Source of the DNA: Hydrangea macrophylla
Taxonomy: Eukaryota; Streptophyta; Magnoliopsida; Cornales; Hydrangeaceae
Direction: 5' to 3'
Length of the DNA: 64,000 nucleotides
Assembly (NCBI GenBank): GCA_033977485.1
Contig: CM066982.1
Span: 38,790,218-38,854,217, forward strand
The notes below the pieces were generated by a model, which did no database searches, had not been told where the DNA came from, and saw only the letters and a list, made by a program, of their open reading frames with translations. The position numbers were made by a program, and so were the translations under genes. Positions within the stretch are counted from its first letter, which is position 1. Each line of letters opens with the position of its first letter. Shown one piece after another: positions 44,301 through 56,833 of this stretch.

Positions 44301-44669
44301 TTAAAATGATTTTGGTGAATTCGGACGATTTCGGTCAACCTTGGTCAAACCTAGTCAAACCTTGGTCAAACCGGTCAACGGGGACTTTCTGGGAACTTCC
44401 GGGACTTTCGGGGGTCTCTGGGAGCCGACGATTTCATCTGATTTCTCTTAAAAACTCATTTTATCGCTTTTCATATGACATAGCATGTTTTCAGAACTTT
44501 GAGACCAAATCTGGGAGTTTTCGGGCTTTCGGGGGCATTTTGGTCATTCTGAGCATTCTGAGAGATAGAACTGACTTCCGAGAATCCTTTTTGAGTCTTT
44601 TACGATCATTGTGAACCACCAAGCTATGGGTCTCCTAAATCTGATAGCCGACAAAATGGGGTGTCTACA
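41375..44669 (-). repeat. E2 5' LTR (3295 bp)
   Basis: It matches 23923-27197. The TATA box is at 43603-43610 on the minus strand. The GC array (43755-43815) has three units, one decayed (GTGCTGGGGCGGCAG). It is the copy that would drive E2 genomic RNA. No gene inside. Confidence 0.96.
43603..43610 (-). promoter_or_regulatory. TATA box of the E2 5' LTR
   Basis: TATATAAA on the minus strand, about 145 bp downstream of the GC array in transcription direction. It is conserved in all complete LTRs here. Confidence 0.65.
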
Positions 44670-44674
44670 CGTCC
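44670..44674. repeat. Target-site duplication of E2, right copy (CGTCC)
   Basis: It matches 23918-23922. E0 integrase sequence resumes (CAGTAGTACCC). Confidence 0.95.
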
Positions 44675-47600
44675 AGTAGTACCCTTCTCTTATGATCTTC
44701 TTGGCTAGTGTGTGACCGTTCATGTGTGGACCGTATACCCCTTTGTGGATTTCTTCCATCATCCTTCTGGAACTCTTCCTAAACAAGTAAGTCAGGTTGT
44801 GACAATTGTACCCTTCTTTAACAATTTCCCCCGCAGATGATGAACTATGTTGCTACCTTCGAATCGCTCTTTTGTCCTTCTCAAAAGATTTTTGGTGATA
44901 CACTTCCTTTTCTATAAAGTTCCAGACATCATGATACCATGGTGTTTCATTCTCTTCTTCTTCGATTACAGTGATCATGCTAAATGACGGTTCGTATCTT
45001 TGCTCGATTACCAGAGACATCATTTTTACCCGTACAGGGATTTTGATCATAGAGGCTATGGTGGCCAATGAATTTGCTAATTGATTCTCCTCCCTGGGTA
45101 GGTAGAAGAATGTTATCCTCTTGAACTGTTTCTTGAGTCCATCGAGATGATCATGATAGGGCTTTAGCCTTTCTTCTTTCACTTTCCATTCTCCTCTGGC
45201 TTGTGACACAATGAAATTTAAGTCTCCGAAGACATCCAATTTTTGAACTTTCAACTCTATGGCCGCTTCCACCCCCAAAATGTATGCCTCATATTCAGCA
45301 GTATTGTTGGTGGAGTTATAATTGAGCTTGACTGCCAGTGGGGTGTGGTCCAATTTGGCAATACCAGAATCATACCTACTCCGTAACCTTTCATGTTGGC
45401 TGCCCCATCCAAGTACAATTTCCACTCCTCTTCTTTGATTTCCATTATATTCTCATCTGGGAATGGAAAATCTCTATTCTTTTTAGAATCACCAGCGTGT
45501 TCTAGAAGATGCTCAGCTGTAGTTCTCCCCTTCACCGATTTTCTTGTTATATACTTGATATCGAATTCAGATAGTAAAAGTAGCTAACGGGATATACGAC
45601 CGGTCAGGGAAAATGTTTTGAGGAGGTATTTTAGAGGATCCATGCGGGATATGAGCATAATCGGAAAGGCTAGCATGTAGTGCCATAATCAGCGGGTGCA
45701 CCAGACTAAGGCCCAACACTTTTTTTCGAGGGCAGAGCAATTGAGCTCATACCCAGTCATCCTCTTGCTAAGGTAATATGTGGCTTTTTCAAAGTGGTTT
45801 TCTTCTCCTTCTTGGGCTTGCATGCAACCCATAGAATTTTCGAAGACAGATAGGTAAAGAAATAAGGGCTTGTGTGGAGTGGGCAGTGAAAGGACATCTT
45901 GATTTTGAAGGTAGGCTTTCATTTTGTCGAATGTGGCTTGGCATTGGTCATCCCATTGGAACTTTTCTCATTTCCCCAGTAACCAGAAAAAGGGATCACA
46001 TGTAGTTGTAAGCTTCGAGATAAAATTGCTAATGAATTGAATCCTCCTAAGGAATCCTCTCACTTCTTTTTCATTCTGTGACGATGCCATTTCTAGAATT
46101 GCCTTGATTTTAGAGCGATCGACCTTTATGAGAAAACCTAGGAGCTTCCCATAAGTCACACCAAAAGTGCATTTATTTGGATTTAGCCTCATCTTGTACC
46201 TGCGCAATCTTTCAAAAAACTTCTCTGATGCCACTAAGTGTCTTTCTCTATTCTTGGATTTTACGATCATGTCATCTACATACACCTCTACCTCCTTGTG
46301 AATCATGTCATGCAATAGAGTGGTGGTAGCTCTTTGCTAGGTTGCTCCAGTGTTCTTGAGTCCGAAAGGCATCACTCTATAGCAGTCGGTTCCCCAAGGT
46401 GTGGTGAATGTCATCTTTTTTCGATCTTTCAATGCCATTAGAACCTGATTGTACCCTGAGAAACCATCCATGAATGACAATAACTCATGTCCTATAGTGT
46501 TATCTATCAAAACATCAATGTGGGGAAGCAGGAAGTCTTCCTTTGGACTGGATTTGTTTAGATCACGAAAGTCAACGCACACGTGAACTTTTCCATCTTT
46601 CATGGGGACTGGTACGTTGTTGGCAACCCATTCCAGATACTCTGTAACGATGATGAACCCTACCTTGAACTATTTTTCTACCTCTTCTTTAAACTTTAGT
46701 GCCCATTCCGATCTCATGCGCCTCAGTTTCTGCTTGACAGGTTTAGAACTAGGGAACAGAGGAATACAATGTTGGACAATATCGGGATTGACCCCAGGCA
46801 TATCCTCGTAAGACCAAGCAAAAATATCTTTGAATTCTTTTAGCAAGAGAGTCAATTTTTCTTTTTCTTCTTTATTAAGTGTTGAGCCAATTTGCACAAT
46901 TTATGGGTTATCTTTTTCACCTAGGTTAATTGATAAAGTATCCTCAATTATTTTATAAGCAGGTGGTTTTTCAATTAGTTGATCAAGTTCAATAGGGAGA
47001 TCCTCGGAGGGATCTGTGCATTCACAAGTATTAGACATGGAGGAGTAAGCAGAACCGTCTTTCATTTCATTCACAAAAGGTGGAATGATTACATCAGACA
47101 ATGGTGGGCTCATAACAACCGACTTTGGTACAGACTCGATAATGGGAAATACAGACTCCGGGGGAATAGGGAATAGGGAGACACAGATAGATGACTCTAC
47201 ATCCTAGTTGTTCAGACCCTCCTCAATTGGCATGATTTGATCATCTTGGCTCTTAGACCTCTTTCCTTTCTTCTCTTCAGCAAATTCTTCCCACATTTTC
47301 TTGATGGCTTTAGTGTCCAGGTACTTCAACTAGTCCTCCTCTAGGTTTTCACGACTTCTTCAGGATAGAACGGATCTTGATAGAGGGGCCTTTCACATTC
47401 AGCGAAGATTTCAAGCCCAGGGTGCCTTTTTCCTGTGGTCTGATGGATCCAAGGTTCAGGAAATCCAAAATTGGGAAAGTCATCCTCTTCTTTGATGAAT
47501 TGTCCGTTCAAGGTCTTATAGTATGGTGGAAGACTCCTCACTCTCCTCTTTTATGGCTTTTAAAGCTCAATGTCGTCTTCAGTGGGCTTGTACCCTAACT

Positions 47601-50215
47601 TGAAAGTACCTTTTTGTCCTTTGATCTGAGGGAACTCACGAATCCCTTGTTGACATCGGCCCAATCCCATTCCAGGGAAGTAGTTCATTTTGCGGACAAT
47701 ATTGACAACCACAGAGTGGACCTCAGTGAACCTATCTCCATCACCAATCACGTGGATCTTTTCCATGAAGCAAACTCTGATTTCCCCTTCTAGTTCAGGT
47801 ATTTGGATTTCAAAAATGGGAGCGTAGCTTGGAAAGGCTTCATTTCCCCAACTGTTGCCGAAGATGATCTTCACCTCTTTTTCATGAATGTAATTGCTCA
47901 TTTGGTGCACAGTGGATGATACTGCTTTATTAACATGCAACCAGGGCCTCCCAATCAATAAATTAAATAAGGCAGGTATGTCCATGACTTGAAAGAGTTC
48001 AGTGCAAACCAAATACCCTACTTGGATCTGAAGAGAAACAATCCCCGTCACAGTTCTCTTGGTGTTATCATAAGCCCTCATAGATTACACAGACAGAGTG
48101 ATGTCTAGGATGTTAACCCCCAAAGCAGTGGCAGTTCTTAGAGCGTAAAAATTTAGGGCAGAACCTGTATCGACCAGATAGAATGGCACTTATTGCCCCT
48201 TGCATGCAATAGTGATGTACAGAGCTTTGTGATGTGTAGATCCTTCCGGTGGTAGGTCCTCATCAGAGAAGGTAATGATTGGATCAGGGGTAAGTGTGCT
48301 TCAGAAAGCCACTATATCTTCCAGTACAACATCAATAGGGACCTCAATCCCAGCTAAGGCATTCAATACGGCCTGCCTATGCCTGTAGGATATCACCATG
48401 ATGTCCCACATCGAGAGATGTGCCTGTGTTTTCTTCAACTGCTTTATTAACTCGTTATCCTCTTTGATGACCTCATCTATTTTTTCTTTCCCCTTGTCCT
48501 TGACTGGCCCTTTCTCCATGGTTTTTGTGACCGGTTATGGAGAATGATAATGATGACCCGACCGAGTCAGATGATCAATCTCGGTAGGAGTAGGTCCTTC
48601 TACAGTCCCATCTTCTTTGAACCACTCATAATCTGTTCCCATAAATAGTTTTTCTGGCTCATTTTATACAGAGGCATTGCTTTCTTTGTTAGGATCATAC
48701 CACTTGAGGTCTACTGCTCCTAGACCATGATCTTCTAGAAAGAACAAATCTTGTTTATCATCTAGCTACTGTTGCCACCCATCATCTTCTCATTCAACCA
48801 GCTGGATCTCTGTAGAATTCGGTATGTCAATGCGGGCTAAGGGAAGTCCTATGGGGTGATATATGTGGTAGGGATGAAGGGTATGGGGCTGGACTCAATG
48901 AGGCTAATATTTTGGTTATTTGGTAGGGAATTTTGGGTGACATGAGGCTTCTTGGGAGGGGCTCAATGATTTTCTGGTCGATGATGTCTTGGATATCATA
49001 TCAAAGGTGCATGCAATCATCGGTGTTGTGGCCAGGGGCTTGGTGATTGGTACATCTTTTGGACATATCACAACTGGGTGGCAGCAGGGTGTTTCGGGCC
49101 TGAAGGAGTTGGAGTTGTCCCTTTTTGAGGAGGCGGTCCAAGGCTGAGGAAAGTAAGATTTCTATCTTGGCAAAATTATGAGGATTTTTTTGGAAAGGGC
49201 GATTGGAGGGGTTTGCTTGGTTGTAGGGTTGGTACAGCCTAGAAGGGTATGCCATGGGTTGACTGCTAAGGGCATTGACATCCGATGGGTTGCGAGGGTA
49301 CCTGGGCCTTTTGATTGACTTGGAGGGTCTTCTTTCTTAATCTTCCCTTCCCTGATAGCATATTCAACTCGAGACCCGACTTCAAACAATTCTTCAAAGG
49401 TGGAGATGGATTGATAGAATAATTTCTAATGGTAAAGCAGCTACAAATTCCAGATTAACATTCTCACTTGTTCCTTCTCAACTGGTCGGTGGGTCATTTG
49501 GGCCACTTTATTCCTCCATCTACTCAGGAAAGCGGTGAAGGATTCATTGTTGTTTTGTCGAGTATTTTCTAAATCTCTAATTATGACATCCAGCTCTTGA
49601 TTGTAAGAATAATGATCGACAAATACTCGAACGATGTCTTCCCATGCCCGAGTTTTGGAAGCTTCCAAGGTAAAGAACCATGACAGTACAGACTTTGCGA
49701 GAGTTTGTGGGAACAGCATTGTAATATCTCCTGAGTGCAGCCCACTGATTGGAAAATGCTCATGCACAGCTTCACGTGGCTTTTTAGATTCCCAGTTCCA
49801 TCAAAACAGTCAATGGCTGGCATCTTGAAGTTTTCTAGCAGTTTCAGCTTAATAGGCTCGAAAAGCCCTCTAGGTCTAGTATATAGTCATCAACCCCTTT
49901 ACTTTTCCTTAATACACTTTCTAGCTTATTGACCTTATCCATTTTCTCTTGGAACTTTTTCTCATATGCAGGCAGTGGGACCCCTTGAAACCAATCTTTG
50001 TACCCATTATTCTCATATACAACGACGGGAGGTGGTACAAACCTCAGTGGTGGTGGTGGTACGAAACCTGGTGTTGGCGGGATCCAAGTTGGATACTGCG
50101 GCTGCTGCTGTTTTAGTTCTTCTATAAACTTTAGGACTTGGGCCAGGCTATCGGACTGCTGGCTTATGGTGGCTCCCAACTTAGTGACCTTGTTTTCTAA
50201 CTCTTATTAATTCAT
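44670..50215 (-). pseudogene. E0 gag-pol, main part, heavily broken
   Basis: It can be followed on the minus strand from MN…ELENKV at 50215 (two stops directly after the start) through Gag (about 49160-50180), zinc knuckle CTNHQAPGHNTDDC near 49050, the G-patch-like stretch (47640-47690), RT, two RNase H parts and the integrase N-terminus. Many stops and shifts divide it into pieces of 60-190 codons. Notably RT still shows FMDGFSGY and YVDD. It is diverged from E1 and E2 along its whole length, as expected for the older host element. Confidence 0.9.
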
Positions 50216-50621
50216 GCTGAAATAACTTATCGGGCTGATTCTAACCAAACGATTGTCTGGATTTCTGACCCAGGACGAAGATCCCAGTTGCTGACTTTGA
50301 GAAACTATAGTGACCCTATAGATTCGAGAGGATCGTATCAGATTCTAATAGTGATAACTTTAGACAGACAAATGATAGTGATGTTAACAGACGTGGTCTG
50401 ACTTGTGCACAGACTGACTAAAATAGTGCGTGCAGACTGACAGGAATAGTGCATGCAAATGAGACAAGTATACGGATGTAAGCCCTAACTGTATGATGCT
50501 CTTATTTCTAGCAGATAGCAGTCAAGTAAGTAAGGTCCTAGCCATACATAGTATGCTAACCTTTCCTTCCAGTATGATCACCATGGGATAATAGGGGTTT
50601 CCAGGATATTTTGAGGAGTTT
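50216..50621. other. E0 leader next to gag
   Basis: No gene. Homologous to the E1 and E2 leaders. Confidence 0.5.
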
Positions 50622-50830
50622 GGACAGAGTTTCTGGGAGAAACAAGTTATATCTGGGATATCTGGACAGAGTTTCTGAGAGAAACAGGTTATATCTAGGA
50701 TATCTGGATAGAGTTTCTGGAAGAAACAGGTTATATCTGGGACATTTGGACAGAGTTTTTGGGAAAAACATGTTATATCTGGGACATCTAGATAGAGTTT
50801 TTGGGAGAAATAGGTTATATGACAGGAGCA
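50622..50830 (-). repeat. E0 leader hairpin array, five units of 42 bp
   Basis: It has the same hairpin (GTTTCTGGGAGAAAC) and TATATCTGGGATATC stretch, but the unit is 42 bp, nine shorter than in E1 and E2. Hairpins start near 50629, 50671, 50713, 50755 and 50797. The later copies are mutated in the stem. Confidence 0.88.
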
Positions 50831-51308
50831 GTTGACGATGGTGATCATAGTGTCAAGTAAGTTTTCATACTCCTATGTCTTTGGACCTACAAATAAGGTT
50901 TACGGTGTATGTCTTTGTGATCATGGAACAGACATCCTTGTCATGGTGCCTAGGCAGGTTAACTCAATGTAATCACATATGAGTGGTTGCCTTGGGAATC
51001 ACAAGAAAGAGGTTATGTTCTATGCCACATAAGCGTCTACACCGCAAAGGTAATACCACCAGGGCATACAACAGTTATATCACATTGTCCTATCTGAAAA
51101 GATAAATTAACAGTCCTATGAAAGGTTCTACATGAATCTATAGGCAACAGCTGAGTTAAGTCAAAGAGGGTCCATTTACGAGAGTTCCAATATACCGTCA
51201 AAGAGTCAGTACTGATGGTTTTTTACTCTTTTTGATATACCTTGGAAGGTACAGTATCAATGGTGACTTGTGCCCTGACATAGCAAGACCTAAACAATGT
51301 CAGCGCCA

Positions 51309-51417
51309 CGTGATATGAGAATTATTTTGTGTGCGTTTGTGTGCTATACCCAAGTGTAGGTAAACGTGCAAGTAGTATTCTGGTTAAGACCAGGTCGATC
51401 CCACATAGAAGGTTGTG
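51309..51417. other. Filler at the E0/E4 head-to-head junction
   Basis: About 109 bp that match neither E0 nor E4. It includes ACCAGGTCGATCCCACA, a motif I associate with other dispersed plant repeats, though I cannot name the family. It joins two elements that have both lost their 5' ends. Confidence 0.55.
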
Positions 51418-54400
51418 AAATAATCGAAGATACTTTATCAATTAACCTAGGCGAAAAAGATAATCCACAAATTGTGTAAATCGGCTCAACACTTAATAAA
51501 GAAGAAAATGAAAAATTGACTCTCTTGCTAAACAATTTTAAGGATGCTTTTGCTTGGTCTTACGAGGACATGCCTGGGGTCGATCCCGAAATTGTCCAAC
51601 ATCATATTCCTCTCCTCCCCAATTCCAAACCTGTCAAGCAGAAACTGAGGCGCATAAGGCCGGAATGGGTACTCAAGGTCAAAGAAGAAGTGGAAAAACA
51701 ATTCAAGGCAGGGTTCATCATTGTTACCGAGTATCCGGAATGGGTTACCAATATCGTGCTAGTCTCGAAAAAGGATGGAAACGTTCGCGTATGCGTCAAC
51801 TTCCATGATCTAAACAAAGCTAGTCCAAAGGATGAATTCACACTTCCCCACATCGATGTTTTAGTAGATAATACCGCAGGGCATGAGCTACTGTCATTTA
51901 TGGATGGTTTTTTGGGGGTACAATCAGATTCTAATGGCACCAGAAGATCGGGAAAAGATGACATTCAACACACCTTGGGGAACCTACTGTTATAGGGTAA
52001 TGCCTTTCGGACTCAAGAACGCTGGAGCAACCTACCAAAGAGCTGCCACCACTCTGCTGCATGACATGATTCACAAGGAAGTAGAAGTGTACGCATATGA
52101 CATGATCGTGAAATCCAAGGACAGAGAAGAACACTTGGTGGCATTGGAGAAATTTTTCGAAAGATTGCGCAAGTACAAGATGAGGTTGAATCCAAAGAAA
52201 TGCACTTTCGGTGTGACCTCTGGAAAGCTCCTAGGTTTCCTCATCACATAAAGGGGGATAGAAGTGGACCCCTCCAAAATCAAAGCAATTTTAGAAATGG
52301 CACCGCCACAGAATGAGAAAGAAGTGAGAGGATTCCTCGGGAGGATCCAATTCATTAGCCGTTTCATCTCCAAGCTCACAACCACATGTGATCCTTTGTT
52401 CTGATTGCAAAAGAAAGGAGAGAAGTTCCAATGGGATAACCAATGCCAAGCCGCCTTCGACAAAATTAAAACCTACCTCCAAAAACCACCCATCCTTTCA
52501 CCACCTACCCCTCATAAGCCTTTGCTTCTTTACCTATCTGTCTCGGAGAATGCCATGGGATGCATGCTAGCCCAAGAAGGAAAAGAAATCAGCTCCAAAA
52601 TAGTCATATATTACCTTAGTAATAGGATGACTTGGTATGAGCTCAACTACTCTACCCTCAAAAAACATGTTGGGCCTTGGTTTCGTGCACTCGCCGACTG
52701 AGGCACTACATGCTAGCCTTCCCAGTTGTGCTCATATCTCGCATCCTCTAAAATACCTCCTCGAAAAACCCGCTCTGACCGGTCGTATATCCCGTTGGTT
52801 ACTTCTACTTTCCAAATTCGATATCAAGTATGTGACAAGCAAATCGGTAAAATGGAGAACTATAGCTGAACATGTTGTTGAACACGCCATTGATTCTGAA
52901 ATAAATGGAGATTTTCCATTCCCGGATGAGAATATCATGGAAATCAAGGAAGAACAATGGAAGTTGTACTTTGATGGAGCAGCCAACATGAACGGCTATG
53001 GAGTAGGAATGATTCTAGTGTCACCAAATGGGGACCATACCCGACTGGCAGTCAAGCTCAATTATAACTCCACCAACAACACTGCTGAATACGAGGCATG
53101 CATTCTAGGGATGGAATCAGCCATAGAACTGAAAGTTCAGAAGTTGGATGTCTTCGGAGAATGAAACCTCATTATATCACAAGCTAGAGAAGAATGGAAA
53201 GTGAAAGAAGAAAGGTTGAAGCCCTATCATGATCATCTCGATGGACTCAAGAGACAGTTCAAGAACATCACATTCTTCTACTTGCCAAGGGAAGAGAACA
53301 GCTAGCAGATTCGTTGGCTACATTAGCCTCCATGATCAAAATTCCCGTGGGAGTCAAGATGATGCCTTTGGTAATTGAGCAAAGATATGAGCCTTCATTC
53401 AACATGGTCGCCGCGATCGAAGAAGAAGAGAACGAAACACCATGGTACCAAGATGTTTGGGACTTCATAGAAAAGGGAGCATATCCCCTAGAATCTTCTG
53501 AGAAAGACAAAAGAGCAATTCAAAGGTTCACAGCGCAGATCATCATTTCCAGGGGAACATTTTTTAAGAAAGGATACAATGGTCACAATCTAACTTGCTT
53601 GTTCAGAAAGTGCGCCAGAAGAATGATGGAAGAAATACATGAAGGGGTGTGCGGTCCACACATGAATGGTCACATGCTAGCCAAAAAGATCATAAGACAA
53701 GGGTACTACTGGACGACATTAGAGAAAGATTGTTGTGAATACGTGAGCAGGTGCCACAAGTGCCAGATCCACGCAAACATGATGCATGTACTACCATGTC
53801 TGCTCTATAGTATGACCTCCCCATGGCCATTCTCGACTTGGGGAATCGATATCATTAGCGAAATTGTCCTGAAGGTCGCAAATGGGAACCGATACATTTT
53901 GGTGGCCATTGACTACTTCACAAAATGGGTAGAAGCCGCATCTTACAGCAAGTTAGGGGTCAAGGAAGTAGCCAAGTTCATCAAGAAGAACCTTATATGT
54001 TGCTATGGAGTCCCCCATGAGATCATTTCAGATAATGGTAGTCATTTGAAAGCTGAAGTCAGGGATCTGTTTGAGGAATACAAAATCACTTATCGCAAGT
54101 CGTCACCATACAGACCGCAAACAAATGGGACAGTCGAAGCTGCAAACAAGAATGTCAAGGCCATACTGCAGAAATCGGCCGATACCTACAAAGACTGGCA
54201 TGAAAAGCTACTGTTATCACTTTGGGGATACAGAACATCGATAAGAACGTCCACAGTAGCAACTCCTTACTTACTTGTATATAGAATGGAAGCAGTACTT
54301 CCAGTCGAGAGAGAACTACCATCCCTGCGCGTTATAGTAGAATGTGAAATTTCGAAATCGGATTGGTTAAGGTAAAGGTGCGAAGAATTGCCTCTCATAG

Positions 54401-54687
54401 ATGAAAAGCGCCTAGCAGTAGTCGACCATGTCCGAATCTATCAAAATAGGATAGCCCGTGCTTTCAACAAAAGGGTTCGTTCAAGGAAAATTGTCAAGGG
54501 TAACCTTGTCCTTAAGGAATTGCGAGCCTCGATCTTGGATCCACGCAGAAAGTTCAAACCCAAATGGGTCGGCCCTTATATCGTCAAAACTATCCTTTCT
54601 GGACGAGCAACCAACCTCATGGACCTCATTGGCGTTGAATACAAAGAACCAATCAACATGGATCACCTCAAAAAGTACTGTGCTTGA
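51418..54687 (+). pseudogene. E4 pol remnant (RT, RNase H, integrase)
   Basis: The start is lost. RT reads FMDGFLG and then shifts frame near 51910; motif C is YAYD. There are stops near 51477, 52249, 52402 and 53162 (GDSN to GE-stop region) and a shift in the RNase H part. The integrase section from 53314 is open for about 350 codons with HHCC, the three acidic residues (GIDII, SDNGSH, TVEAANKN) and then TAA at 54373-54375. Homology continues to the original end KKYCA at 54687. Confidence 0.9.
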
Positions 54688-55497
54688 CCATTCCCTAAGA
54701 CCAATTTTCTTTCAAGCCTCGCCCTGAACTACGCTCGACTTGATTCCCACTCAGGGATACATAGGCCACCACATCGGTTCGGTCGACACCATCATAATCA
54801 GCCCCTTTTCTTTCAAGACTTTGGCCCAAACTACGTTGGACCTGATTCCCATTCGGGGGTACGTAGGCAGACTTTCAAAAAAGAAAAGAAGGATGGCTCG
54901 CTAGGTCTAAAATCCAAAATTACGCCTAGGTAAAAGTTAGAGTTAAATCCAAAGTGAGCAATAGAAAAAGGGGGAAAAGAGCTCGCTAGGTCACCTAACT
55001 GGTGCCTAGGAAAAATTATGAGTGTGTGAGAAAAATGAAGTCGCGGTCCTTACCATAACCCAGAAAACACCCTTCACACTAGGGGCAGACTTTGGCCACC
55101 CACCTCTTTTACCTGAACCTCTTCTAAACTAGGGGCAAACATTGGTCATCTACCTCATTTGCCTCACAACCATACATATCCCAAACTAGGGGCAAACTTC
55201 GGCCACCCGCCTCGTTTGCCTCTAATCATCCTAGCATGACCAAATAAGTACTAAAAGCAAGCTTCTGATCAAAATCATACTACAAAAGTTTTCAGAAAGC
55301 TAAATGCATAATATAAGGTTCTCGAAGTAACCAAGATTCACCGATAAACAAACTTCGAATATTACATAAGCAGGGATAAATGACAACACAAAAAGTTCTT
55401 TCAGAAAGCAATCCCAAATATCAAAGACACTTGGAGGAAAGAAGCAGAATCAGTCAAGTCTAGTTTTATTTTGTGTCATTTATTTCTTCAAAGGTCT
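54688..55497. other. E4 spacer between converging genes
   Basis: It mirrors the E1 and E2 spacers: CTACGC/ACGTAG-type hairpin motifs near 54731-54870 and AGGGGCAAAC-type PPT-like repeats near 55078-55220, here on the plus (sense) strand. No gene. Confidence 0.55.
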
Positions 55498-56501
55498 CTA
55501 GAAATAGGCTCTTGCTCGACCAGCCCAGCTCCTGATGAAGCAGCAATAGTAGTGGCTCTGACTTTGGAAGCAAAGACCCTCTCAATAAATCCCTGGGGGA
55601 CCTCTTGAACTCGTCAATACTGTCTGGCCAATCGGCGAGTATGATAGAAAGAGGTCTCTCTCAGACCCATCAGCCATACTCTCTGGTAATCCCCGAGACT
55701 AGTGGTCACAGTATGAAGGCCCCAACGCCTCACGATCCAACAAATATCAGCCTCGGATAAAGCACCCATCATGTTAACCCAATCGGCAGAAGTGTAATCA
55801 GAATGAAGCACAGTCCCACAAAAATAAACTAGCAGCACATTACCTATCCAGAACTGAAGGCGCTCGTAGAGCCAAGCCTGTAACCCAAAAGGTGCCCCAA
55901 AAAGAAGAAGCGTTCCTTGATTGAAAGCACGATCCAAACCATTCAGGGTTTCAGCCAGAACAATGGCCATGGGATTCCTGCTAAATTTCAGCCCAAGGCA
56001 CACGTGCACCATGTCGATAGAAGCACTCGAGAACAGAAAGTGCAAAGTCATGCACAATATTAGAGCAGCCCCGCAGGTAGCATCATATACGCTAAGATTC
56101 CCAGGACTAGCATACAGGGCGATGATGGAAGCAATGTCAAGAACCTCACCATAAATTAGCTGGCGGGAAATAGTAGTGGAACAGTTCAGGTATTCAGCCC
56201 AGCCAAGCCTCGCGTAGGATTTAGGGTATCAGCAGAAGGAAGAATCAGGTCAGAGTCAGAATCAAAGCCAAGGATACCACAGAACTCCTCAAATAGGGGA
56301 CATATCTCCAGGCTGTTGAAATTGAAGACATGGTTCACCGGGTCCCAGTGGACAATAGCATAACGCATGAACTCAGTGTTCAAAGCCATCTGGTGAAGAG
56401 AGAATAGCTCGGTCAGACCGTAGCTAAAGAGGTTGATCCGCTCCACACCATCCGTGATGTTCAACCAAGCTTCAAATTGAGCGGGATCATACAATGCCAT
56501 A
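55498..56501 (-). pseudogene. E4 antisense DUF7745-like gene, frameshifted
   Basis: It starts at 56499-56501 (MALYDPAQFEAWLN) and keeps WDPVNHVFNFNSLEICPLFE. The frame breaks near 56190 (after NPTRGLAGLNT), resumes by 56057 and ends again near 55615 (RRLARQY, stop). The original end (AYF, TAG) is at 55498-55500. It is clearly homologous to the 332-aa E2 protein along its length. Confidence 0.8.
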
Positions 56502-56833
56502 TTTTCTGTCGCTGCTCTAGCAAAATTCAAAATTTCGGTAGTATCTCCCCGTTTCAGTGACTATCCTGCCTACAAGGAAAACACACTCACTATCACAAAG
56601 CTGCTCATCGCAGTAACATCAACAATCACAGAATCATTGTGCACAACCACCAACCAAAGCAAGCACACAACTACGCCTTCAAATCAGAAACTATCCGGCT
56701 CGAAAGACAAAACGTCATAATACTCTATCAAGGGCGATAAATCATCCTAAAGATCATCCTACACATTATTCATAAGTACAACCCAATCAAAGACATGAAA
56801 TAGAGACAAAACAAAGTCCCCGCTTAGAAGGCC
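56502..56833. other. Spacer between the two E4 antisense genes
   Basis: No gene seen. Homologous to 30953-31291 of E2 in reverse. Confidence 0.4.

Larger units (their letters stand above)
23923..44669 (-). mobile_element. E2, complete 20.7-kb Tat-lineage LTR retrotransposon with open gag-pol and intact antisense genes
   Basis: LTRs lie at 23923-27197 and 41375-44669, with duplication CGTCC. It has the same order as E1: 5' LTR, PBS (41354-41371), leader hairpins, gag-pol as one open frame (33310-39882), a spacer with amplified repeats, antisense DUF7745-like gene (31292-32290), antisense PMD gene (28779-30952), 154-bp repeats, PPT, 3' LTR. It is the best-preserved element in the window. Its one clear defect in the enzyme is YVHD in place of YVDD in reverse transcriptase. 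Confidence 0.96.
44670..51308 (-). mobile_element. E0, segment 3 of 3 (pol, gag, leader; 5' LTR lost)
   Basis: It carries most of E0 gag-pol (44670-50215), the leader with a 42-bp array (50622-50830) and the leader further on. Homology to the intact elements stops at 51308, about 130 bp short of where the PBS should be, so PBS and 5' LTR are missing. Confidence 0.9.

Noticed and set aside
1509..44669. E1 and E2 as a segmental duplication of one block
   Set aside because: Their target duplications differ (CCCCC, CGTCC), they sit in different places in E0, and their LTRs belong to distinguishable subtypes. They are separate insertions.
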